DNA from: a bacterium
Lineage (GTDB): Bacteria; Patescibacteriota; Microgenomatia; Woykebacterales; RBG-16-39-9b
Assembly (NCBI GenBank): GCA_030690175.1
Contig: JAUYHE010000062.1
Location: 1 to 22,721, forward strand
Reading direction: 5' to 3'
DNA: 22,721 nucleotides
In this document: positions 5,895 to 11,682 of the stretch, piece by piece
How the letters are laid out: each line of letters opens with the position of its first letter
Numbering within the stretch: the stretch's first letter is position 1
Made by a program: the position numbers and the translations under genes
The notes under the pieces: generated by a model
Databases searched by the model: none
What the model saw: only the letters and a program-made list of their open reading frames with translations
What the model was told of the DNA's origin: nothing

Positions 5895-7724
5895 ATGTCT
5901 GCCCACCCCCACAGCAAAATCGAGCACTTTCTTATCCACCTCGTCGCGGTTCTTTTTCTTTTCTCCTCTGTTTCCGCCGCTTATTTAGGTTATGGAGTTT
6001 ATCAAACAGATTACTCTCCTCACCAAGTATCTACCGCCCCAATCGTTCAAGCTGCTGGACTCTTCAAGACCTTTTGGAACCAAAACAACTGGTCTGGAGG
6101 AACATCGAGCAGTACTTACACTGTCTCTTGGGGGACAGATGGTGGTTGGGCAAATTACGGCTCTGGAACAAGTGTTGTTGTGGACGGTAATGGTATCAAA
6201 GATGACGGGTCGGGAACTGGAGAGTTTATTTCATCCGTTTTTGACTTAGGTAATGAGAGGCTTGCCGCTGTAACATTGGATAATAGCGCCACAGTTCAAG
6301 TGAGAGGCGCCAGTACTACCGGCGGGGTTTCTTCCGCCAGTTGGCAAAGTTTATCCTGCCCTTTCAACTATAGATACGTTCAATACAAATTAACTGATCT
6401 TCCTCAAGGATTTAATTATGTTTCCCTAATAAGCTTGGGGACAATACCAATGACGGTTTCTGGAACTGTGACAAATGCAGCTACCGAATCGGCTATCAGT
6501 AACGCCACTATTTCCTATGGTAGTAATTCAACCACGACAGCTTTGTTACCGCCAAAAAATTTCTTCTTTACAAAACCTGTTCAAGCAGCCGGCCCTGGAC
6601 CAATTCCTAATCCTGGAACCTATAGTTTCACATTTCCTTACGAGACCACTTCTACTTTTTCAATTACGGCTCAAGCTAGTGGTTATCAAAGTTTGACCAA
6701 AAACGTTTCCATCCCCAAAGTAGGCACATGCTACTACAGTACAACTGTAAATTTTTCTTTGGTCGCAGTGTCTAGTTCAGGTTCTTCGTCAAATACTTCA
6801 AACTCATCCACAACCTCGGAGCCAAGTGTAAGCACCAGCTCATTTCAAAGCACAAAATTACCTTCTATCTTCACTGCCGCAGGATCGAAAACCACCGATC
6901 TATCAAAAGTGACTGATCCAAAAAAGGTTGCCGGTTTCACCCTGGACGTACCCGGCAAAAACACTATTGTATTTAAGGGTGCGCTAGATTTATCTGGTCA
7001 ATCCACGGTTGAAGCGCTAAGGACCTTGGATAAATACGTGAAAATGACCAAAATAGGCGCGATTGAGGTGGATTCAAAGACACTAAAGGCTCTAAATAAA
7101 AAGGCCACCCTCACTATGTACGGTCTAAAACAACTCTTTACCCCAGTGATCCTGATTGATGGTCAGAAAGCCAAAAATGGTATTGTGAGCAAAACCAAAT
7201 ATGACAAAATCAAAGGAACCCTCACTTTTGATGTGATTCACTTTACCAAGTTTGAAGCAGGGGTGAAAATCGAAATACTATCTCCCATCTCCACCACTAT
7301 CTCCAGCCAAACTGCCACGATAAAGGGTCGAGTGTCAGACCCAACAGCAATTGTAAGTGGTCAATTTAATGGTGTGAAGCTAGCGAAAATAATCCCTGAT
7401 AAAAAGACTGGCGAGTTTACTATCAAAAAACTCGTTTTTAAAGAAGGTGAAAATACGCTCAAGTTAGAAGCTCAAAGTTCCCTTGGGACGGTGTTGCCGA
7501 TTGAAACTACAATCACCTACGCTCCAGGTGGAGTGGTGCCAACTAAAAAACCTATCTACCAACAAGTGGCTTTTCTCTACGCTGGTCTCACTACCCTTAC
7601 ACTGGCCCTGCTCCTGGGTTATCTTGTTTATCGAAAAAGGAAAAGGATTGAAAGATTTCTCGAGCAGCTTACAAGGAAACAAGCCCCACCAACCAACAGC
7701 CCAGTTCCTATTCCTAGATCGTGA
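5895..7724 (+). CDS. Large membrane-anchored surface protein with carboxypeptidase-regulatory-like and Ig-like repeats
   Basis: A 609-residue exported protein of no assigned function. Residues 9-33 form a signal or anchor segment. A secreted region rich in Gly, Ser, Thr and aromatic residues follows. A carboxypeptidase-regulatory-like fold lies at about 190-285 (VSGTVTNAATESAISNATI ... YSFTFPYETTSTF), then a Ser/Thr-rich low-complexity linker (about 288-320), a domain with a HFTKFE stretch, and an Ig-like module (STTISSQTATIKGRVSD ... GENTLKLEAQS). A C-terminal transmembrane helix (about 560-582) is followed by a Lys/Arg-rich stop-transfer sequence and a Pro-rich tail. The start chosen is ATG at 5895, fitting the adjacent promoter; a TTG at 5889 is in frame. 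It is probably a cell-surface stalk or adhesin-like protein; this is inference from architecture. Confidence 0.85.
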   Translation: MSAHPHSKIEHFLIHLVAVLFLFSSVSAAYLGYGVYQTDYSPHQVSTAPIVQAAGLFKTFWNQNNWSGGTSSSTYTVSWGTDGGWANYGSGTSVVVDGNGIKDDGSGTGEFISSVFDLGNERLAAVTLDNSATVQVRGASTTGGVSSASWQSLSCPFNYRYVQYKLTDLPQGFNYVSLISLGTIPMTVSGTVTNAATESAISNATISYGSNSTTTALLPPKNFFFTKPVQAAGPGPIPNPGTYSFTFPYETTSTFSITAQASGYQSLTKNVSIPKVGTCYYSTTVNFSLVAVSSSGSSSNTSNSSTTSEPSVSTSSFQSTKLPSIFTAAGSKTTDLSKVTDPKKVAGFTLDVPGKNTIVFKGALDLSGQSTVEALRTLDKYVKMTKIGAIEVDSKTLKALNKKATLTMYGLKQLFTPVILIDGQKAKNGIVSKTKYDKIKGTLTFDVIHFTKFEAGVKIEILSPISTTISSQTATIKGRVSDPTAIVSGQFNGVKLAKIIPDKKTGEFTIKKLVFKEGENTLKLEAQSSLGTVLPIETTITYAPGGVVPTKKPIYQQVAFLYAGLTTLTLALLLGYLVYRKRKRIERFLEQLTRKQAPPTNSPVPIPRS

Positions 7725-7741
7725 CAAGGCCAGGCCTTGTC
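7723..7741. repeat. Perfect 9-bp palindrome overlapping a stop codon
   Basis: GACAAGGCC-A-GGCCTTGTC starts within the TGA of the surface-protein gene and lies between it and the convergent carboxypeptidase gene. There is no T-run after it. It may act as a bidirectional transcription barrier or mRNA 3' end. Confidence 0.6.
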
Positions 7742-7755
7742 CAACTTGTCCAGAG

Positions 7756-8553
7756 CTAAATAACTCCATAACGCTGGAGAAATTCCTCAAGGATTAAGCC
7801 TGATTGGGTCATACGCTGGGTATTTTCCACCCCAATATAGCGCCAGTGCCAAGGCTCGTAGGTATAACCAGTGATCGCTTCTTTCCCTTCTGGGTAGGAG
7901 AGGACGAAGCCAAATTTTGAGGCGTTTTGGGAAAGCCACGCGCCTTCCTTACTTTGGGTAAAGTTTTCAGTTAGTCCCAGATTTACCGATTCGGCGGTAA
8001 AATCTACCGCTGTCCCAAGTTGATGTTGAGAGTGCCCCGGCCTGGCTGAAAAAGTTTCGGCGGCAGCCAGACCGGCGGAACCTACCCAAGAAGAGAAGGT
8101 CGCCTGCTGGCTCCAGAAGGAACGGTAGGCGGAAAGTACGATTAGGTTTACGCCTTCATCTTTTGCCGCTTTCGTTATAGACCCCAAGGCTTTGGCTGCC
8201 TCGGCTCGCAATAACAGACCGCTATGTGTTGTCTTTACCAACCCGTCGATACTAACTAAATCACCCGGCTCGTAGGTTTCCGGTAAACGAATATTTTTAT
8301 TGATCAAAACTAGTATTTCGTCTCCTTTTTCCGTGATAATTACACCAGAAGAAATTTCCGTCGATGGTTTTGCTGTTACTGAAGCGGTAACAGTGTCTGC
8401 TTTTGGAATCTCGGCTTTTAGTGGTTCTATTTTTCTTATAACGGTTCCAAGTTGTTGAGGATTTTTTGGCGTTTTATTAGCGTAAACAAAGGAGGCTATT
8501 CCAACAATTACTACCAATAATATATAAATTAAAAATCTGGGGCTGATCTTCAC
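7756..8553 (-). CDS. VanY-type D-alanyl-D-alanine carboxypeptidase (peptidase M15B)
   Basis: A 265-residue zinc peptidase that trims the terminal D-Ala from peptidoglycan stem peptides on the outside of the membrane. Residues 7-24 are an N-terminal signal-anchor, followed by a Thr/Ala-rich spacer and a small beta region (70-110). The catalytic domain covers about 115-262: SAYRS with R144, SQHQLGTAVDF supplying zinc ligands H177 and D184, and YEPWHWRY supplying the catalytic E233 and third ligand H236. All M15B residues are present. The start is GTG at 8553. It has no ribosome site but a promoter six bases upstream, so it is leaderless. It is convergent with the surface-protein gene and fits the envelope theme of the region. 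Confidence 0.95.
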   Translation of the reverse strand: MKISPRFLIYILLVVIVGIASFVYANKTPKNPQQLGTVIRKIEPLKAEIPKADTVTASVTAKPSTEISSGVIITEKGDEILVLINKNIRLPETYEPGDLVSIDGLVKTTHSGLLLRAEAAKALGSITKAAKDEGVNLIVLSAYRSFWSQQATFSSWVGSAGLAAAETFSARPGHSQHQLGTAVDFTAESVNLGLTENFTQSKEGAWLSQNASKFGFVLSYPEGKEAITGYTYEPWHWRYIGVENTQRMTQSGLILEEFLQRYGVI

Positions 8554-8559
8554 TGATTC

Positions 8560-8588
8560 ATAATAAATTGAGGTTAGATTTTTGTCTA
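8560..8588 (-). promoter_or_regulatory. Promoter of the carboxypeptidase gene, abutting the GTG
   Basis: On the minus strand TAGACA (8588-8583), a 17-base spacer and TATTAT (8565-8560). Six bases separate the -10 box from the GTG start at 8553, which puts the predicted transcription start on the start codon itself. Confidence 0.7.
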
Positions 8589-8590
8589 GC

Positions 8591-8638
8591 CCACGAAGTG
8601 GTCGCAGGACGCGAGAGTACTAAGAAACTGTAAGTTTC
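8591..8638. repeat. Three small hairpins in series between two minus-strand genes
   Basis: CCAC-GAA-GTGG (8591-8601), TCGC-AGGAC-GCGA (8602-8614) and GAAACT-GTA-AGTTTC (8624-8638) follow one another in the gap after the oxidoreductase gene. No U-tract follows. They may form the 3' end of the oxidoreductase mRNA or a small structured RNA. Confidence 0.45.
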
Positions 8639-8676
8639 GAAATTACGGAGCGATCTAAAATGCGCCCACTAATTGT

Positions 8677-10041
8677 TTAAAGTTGCGCGGCGGCGGAACC
8701 GACGGCTTCGGACCAAGTGGGGTAGGCGAATATAGCACGGCCAACAACATCGGCTGGAACGTTTCCTGCCATTGCCACGACGATTTCGTGGATCAGTTCC
8801 CCTGCTTCTGGACCGACGATGAATCCACCTAGGATTTGCTTTTCAGGATCGACCAGAAGTTTTACAAACCCATCGTATTCATCTTGGGTACTGGATTTGC
8901 CCAAATTTTTAAATTCAAAAATACTTTTTTCGTACTTAATCCCCTTTTCTTTTAGCTGCTCTTCCGTCATTCCCACCCCAGCAATTTCCGGGTCAGAAAA
9001 AGCTACCCAGGGTACCACTCGATAATTTACTTTTTGTGGCTCTTTTTTAGTTAAAGCGTTGTAAGTGGCGTAGACCGCCTGGTAAGTAGCCATGTGGGTA
9101 AACTGCATCACGCCAGTGATGTCTCCAGCGGCGTAAATATTGCTCATACTGGTTTTCAGAGTGTCATCAACTATTATTCCCTTTTTTGTGGTTTCGACGC
9201 GAGCCGCCTCTATATTTAGCACGTCAAAGTCTGGTCGACGGCCAGTCGCCATCATCACCTCTTCAGCGGTAAACTCCTTTGTCTTTCCCTTACCGAGGTC
9301 AACGGTTGCTTTTTTCAGCTCGCCGCCTTTTTCGAATTTAAGGACTTTCGCATTTACGTAAAATTTAATTCCTTGTTTGGCTAGGAATTTCCCCAGAGCC
9401 TGGGCTGTTTCCATATCTGCAGCTGGGATAATGTGAGAAGCGGCCTCAAAAACGGTTACGTCCACACCAAAACGAATAAGTATCTGCGCGAATTCTACAC
9501 CGACAGCTCCGGCGCCAACAATCATTATCGACTTTGGCAACCTTTTTAGTTCCACCGCTTCGTTAGAGGTGATGTAACCTACCTTTTCGAGTCCTTCGAT
9601 CGGGAAAACTGCTGGTTGTGACCCAGCGGTGATGATGATTTTTCTAGCTGTGAGAGATGTGTTTCCGACCTTTACTTGCGTAGGAGAGACGAAACTTGTT
9701 TGGCCCCAAAATAGATCGATCCCTTGAGATTTTAATGTTTCCTCACTCTCGTACTTAGTTCTCTCAAGAACAACCTTATTTTTCCACGCCTGCACTTTTC
9801 TCCAATCAAAAGAGACGTTTTCGGCCACTATTCCGTATTTTTCTGCTTGTTTAAACTGGGAAAGAAGTTTGGCGGAATGCAGTAGGGCTTTAGTAGGGAT
9901 ACAAGCACGATTGGGGCAATCTCCACCTAGCTTCCATTTCTCGGTGATGGCGGTCCGGACACCCATGGCAGCTGCTTGAGCCGCGGCGACCATTCCCGCA
10001 CTTCCGGCACCAATCACCAAACAATCGTATTCTTTGGGCAT
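8677..10041 (-). CDS. Pyridine nucleotide-disulfide oxidoreductase (dihydrolipoamide dehydrogenase/mercuric reductase-like)
   Basis: A 454-residue FAD-dependent NAD(P)H oxidoreductase of class I. It shows the FAD motif GAGSAG (11-16), the redox-active disulfide C42/C47 in GGDCPNRACIPTK, the NAD(P) motif VGAGAVGVEFA near 175-185, and AAGDITG, the second FAD contact. True dihydrolipoamide dehydrogenases carry a catalytic His in HPTxSE near the C-terminus. Here the same place reads AYPTWSE, so the His is Tyr and lipoamide activity is doubtful. No C-terminal Cys pair or N-terminal metal domain of mercuric reductase is present, and no 2-oxoacid dehydrogenase subunits lie nearby. The likely role is a disulfide or quinone/transhydrogenase-type reductase of unknown substrate. 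The start is ATG at 10041, leaderless. Confidence 0.92.
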   Translation of the reverse strand: MPKEYDCLVIGAGSAGMVAAAQAAAMGVRTAITEKWKLGGDCPNRACIPTKALLHSAKLLSQFKQAEKYGIVAENVSFDWRKVQAWKNKVVLERTKYESEETLKSQGIDLFWGQTSFVSPTQVKVGNTSLTARKIIITAGSQPAVFPIEGLEKVGYITSNEAVELKRLPKSIMIVGAGAVGVEFAQILIRFGVDVTVFEAASHIIPAADMETAQALGKFLAKQGIKFYVNAKVLKFEKGGELKKATVDLGKGKTKEFTAEEVMMATGRRPDFDVLNIEAARVETTKKGIIVDDTLKTSMSNIYAAGDITGVMQFTHMATYQAVYATYNALTKKEPQKVNYRVVPWVAFSDPEIAGVGMTEEQLKEKGIKYEKSIFEFKNLGKSSTQDEYDGFVKLLVDPEKQILGGFIVGPEAGELIHEIVVAMAGNVPADVVGRAIFAYPTWSEAVGSAAAQL

Positions 10042-10047
10042 ACATTT

Positions 10048-10076
10048 AGCATAAGGGATGGTGTATGAGCTTGCAA
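10048..10076 (-). promoter_or_regulatory. Promoter of the disulfide oxidoreductase gene, abutting the ATG
   Basis: On the minus strand TTGCAA (10076-10071), a 17-base spacer and TATGCT (10053-10048), then six bases to the ATG at 10041. No Shine-Dalgarno is present. Confidence 0.65.
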
Positions 10077-10092
10077 GTTAGTTATTTGATTT

Positions 10093-10123
10093 GAAAAGAG
10101 ACTCCGATGGCTTCGAAGTCTCT
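10093..10123 (-). terminator. Intrinsic terminator after the zinc-ribbon gene
   Basis: On the minus strand the arms AGAGACT and AGTCTCT (plus-strand 10117-10123 and 10097-10103) form a stem with a short inner CGA/TCG pairing, followed by TTTTC. It stands about 20 bases after the stop of the gene at 10145-10597. Confidence 0.6.
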
Positions 10124-10144
10124 GTTGGCAGTGTTGCTACTCTG

Positions 10145-10597
10145 CTATCTGGGCACCGGCTTCTGACCCAGCAACACTTGAAGGATTTCTAAATCCCGCA
10201 GCTGCTGAAGCCCTCTATTACGATTATTGTAGATGGTGGTATCAGAGACGACAATCACTCCCTGGAAATTCACCTCCCGGCAGATCGCTTGGATATTTCG
10301 TTCACCTCCACCATCAAGACCGTATAGGCGGATGAGAACCTGCGCCCGCTTCTCACGAAGCCGGCTCAAGGCCCAGTGTACTGCTTCGGCTGATGAAACT
10401 TTTTCCTGCTTCCCTCCGAAAATAGCCTTCATCAACGGGCGGAGGTCAGCCCCATCCGCAACCTCCAGTTTCTTGCCCGGCCACAGCATACTCCGAAGTG
10501 GCTTCGGGTTTCTACCGCAGTTCATGCAGTAACTTCCACTTTCTGGTGTGTTTTTATGACACCAGCGACAAACGATCATCTCGAAAGTCTGGGTCAT
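10145..10597 (-). CDS. Zinc-ribbon protein with a sigma-70 region-4-like helix-turn-helix
   Basis: A 150-residue protein that combines an N-terminal zinc ribbon (C10-x2-C13 and C24-x2-C27) with a C-terminal segment of about 85-145 resembling sigma-70 region 4. LREKRAQVLIRLYGLDGGGERNIQAIC matches the family pattern of regularly spaced hydrophobics ending in a GLDGG turn. It is followed by an HTH-like stretch ending in NRGLQQLRDLE, comparable to the RALRKLR helix of sigma factors. Region 2 is absent, so it is not a complete sigma factor; a DNA-binding regulator or RNA polymerase-associated factor is likelier. The ATG at 10597 follows a good AGGAGAGG site. It lies 169 bases after the pilin-fusion gene with no promoter seen between, so one operon is probable. 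Function is inferred only. Confidence 0.75.
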   Translation of the reverse strand: MTQTFEMIVCRWCHKNTPESGSYCMNCGRNPKPLRSMLWPGKKLEVADGADLRPLMKAIFGGKQEKVSSAEAVHWALSRLREKRAQVLIRLYGLDGGGERNIQAICREVNFQGVIVVSDTTIYNNRNRGLQQLRDLEILQVLLGQKPVPR

Positions 10598-10612
10598 GTA
10601 ACCTCTCCTTTT

Positions 10613-10749
10613 CTTTAGCGTCCGGATAACATCAGCACGAACTAAAGCTCATGCTCTTTCCAAAGAAAACCTCCTGAGAGATTTGCTTGAGAAAATGGCG
10701 CGATTGCTCGCGGTGGGTACTCTCACTTCCCACAATTCCTTTCGGAATT
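10613..10749. other. Structured intergenic RNA region between pilin-fusion and zinc-ribbon genes
   Basis: Four stems occur in 137 bases: CTTTAG/CTAAAG (10613-10618, 10642-10647), CGCGA/TCGCG (10699-10712), GTGGG/CCCAC (10713-10733) and AATTCC/GGAATT (10734-10749). On the minus strand the second and fourth are closed by GNRA loops (GCAA, GAAA). The last three stems are directly contiguous, which suggests a folded element within the operon transcript, for example a processing site or leader control of the zinc-ribbon gene. Confidence 0.5.
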
Positions 10750-10766
10750 CCTCTCTGTTGTCAGGT

Positions 10767-10895
10767 TTAGCTGATCACGTCGATGAGCCAGGGGAGCCCC
10801 TCGGAAAGACCGACGAGTGCGATGATGCACACTACAACGATAAGAGCGAGAATCAACCCGTACTCAGCGAGTGCCTGACCAGATTCGCCAGACAT
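10767..10895 (-). CDS. Possible nested Flp-type pilin from an internal start
   Basis: The same frame contains an ATG at 10895 (residue 190 of the large protein) that would give a 42-residue peptide. It has a short leader MSGESG, a cut site after G6, E11 and Y12 at +5 and +6, then a hydrophobic helix. This is close to the expected layout and size of a complete Flp prepilin. The ATG is preceded by AAGGAGG ten bases upstream, encoded by the Arg-Glu-Gly-Gly codons of the longer protein. Whether it is used cannot be decided from sequence. Confidence 0.45.
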   Translation of the reverse strand: MSGESGQALAEYGLILALIVVVCIIALVGLSEGLPWLIDVIS

Positions 10896-11462
10896 CTCCA
10901 CAGTCCCTCCTTCTCTATCGAATCTAAACGGCTTCGATTTGTCAACCAGAGGCGTCTGGTCGATGGCGAAACAGGTGATGTAGACAACCAGGCCTGCGAG
11001 GGCCATAATCGTCGTCATATCCCATTCCGCTGCGATGACGAGCGGGACAAAGGCACTGGCGAGAAGATAGAACATTATCCCGAAAATGAAGGTGTGCCAC
11101 ACCTCACTCGGAACTTTCATATCCTCCCAGGTCTCAAATTCCGATTGTAGGTTTTGCTTCTGGACCCAAACCCAGAACGCATAACCAAACAACAGAATCC
11201 CCAGGTGATACCACCACTGCGTGTAGAAACCGGAGAACTCGTGGTCGCTGATCACAGCCGCGGCAAATCCAGCGTACACTGGAAGGCCAAGTGTGTCACC
11301 GATCTTGAAAGTCCACCAACGAGTGAAGTAGCGCTTTCGTTCCTTCAGGACTCGGATCAGAGTAACTACTCCGAAATCTAGTCCGAGGGTGAAAAGTCCT
11401 ACAACCAGCGGCGGCCAACCCCAGATTGGGATGAATTCCCCGAAGTTACTCGAAGACCACAA
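10767..11462 (-). CDS. Polytopic membrane protein fused to a C-terminal Flp/type IVb pilin
   Basis: A 231-residue protein. About five hydrophobic segments (roughly 15-37, 50-72, 83-100, 119-146 and 149-168) resemble no family I can name. After a charged linker the C-terminus carries SGQALAEYGLILALIVVV. G195 is followed by a cleavage-type site with Glu at +5 and Tyr at +6 (E200, Y201) and a hydrophobic helix. This is the signature of Flp/class IVb prepilins, normally tiny separate proteins cut by a TadV-type peptidase. The start is TTG at 11462 with GGAGGT six bases upstream. The gene is GC-richer than its neighbours. Either it is a true fusion or the pilin is also translated separately (next entry). 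No tad genes are in the window. Confidence 0.75.
   Translation of the reverse strand: MWSSSNFGEFIPIWGWPPLVVGLFTLGLDFGVVTLIRVLKERKRYFTRWWTFKIGDTLGLPVYAGFAAAVISDHEFSGFYTQWWYHLGILLFGYAFWVWVQKQNLQSEFETWEDMKVPSEVWHTFIFGIMFYLLASAFVPLVIAAEWDMTTIMALAGLVVYITCFAIDQTPLVDKSKPFRFDREGGTVEMSGESGQALAEYGLILALIVVVCIIALVGLSEGLPWLIDVIS
10906..10912 (-). promoter_or_regulatory. Internal Shine-Dalgarno site in front of the pilin segment
   Basis: AAGGAGG on the minus strand, ten bases before the in-frame ATG at 10895. It is a perfect core match within coding sequence, at the junction of the two domains. Confidence 0.45.
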
Positions 11463-11512
11463 AGTTGCACCTCCAATGTGATAGAATCTGGGTTTATCAA
11501 AGTACTCGGGTA

Positions 11513-11644
11513 CAAAAAAGGCACCTGGTAACTGGCTTTAATATGTATTCTTCAGGGCATTTCTGCAATGACAGTTATGAATTACATTTAAGACCAGTTA
11601 CGAAGTGCCTTTACTTAGTAACCATAATATTCTTTTAACGGACA
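11513..11644 (-). ncRNA. Candidate small RNA or attenuator leader with a long hairpin and U-tract
   Basis: From the predicted start near 11644 the minus-strand transcript runs into a long, nearly self-complementary hairpin. The arms 11588-11612 and 11517-11541 pair over AAAGGCAC/GTGCCTTT and GTAACTGG/CCAGTTAC, continue through TTAA-rich and ATGTAATTC/GAATACAT segments with small bulges, and enclose a loop of about 28 bases. It is followed directly by TTTTTT (11519-11514). Promoter, stem and U-tract together could make a free RNA of about 130 bases, an attenuator in the leader of the pilin-fusion gene, or a terminator for the gene ending at 11683. No known RNA family was recognised. Confidence 0.55.
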
Positions 11645-11650
11645 GGCAAT

Positions 11651-11679
11651 ATTTTATCACACTATGGGTTTATTGTCAA
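11651..11679 (-). promoter_or_regulatory. Strong promoter immediately after the 678-aa gene
   Basis: On the minus strand a perfect TTGACA (11679-11674), a 17-base spacer and TAAAAT (11656-11651). It begins four bases after the stop codon of the upstream gene, with a predicted start near 11644. It drives the hairpin RNA and, with read-through, the pilin-fusion gene about 180 bases downstream. Confidence 0.75.
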
Positions 11680-11682
11680 CCT

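Noticed and set aside
10683..11150. 155-codon plus-strand open frame opposite the pilin-fusion gene
   Set aside because: Shadow of the minus-strand coding sequence, with no recognisable protein character and no ribosome site.
11517..11612. Miniature transposable element (long imperfect terminal inverted repeats)
   Set aside because: The U-run at one end and a promoter close to the other favour a transcribed hairpin. No target-site duplication or second copy was seen. A genome-wide copy search could reopen this.
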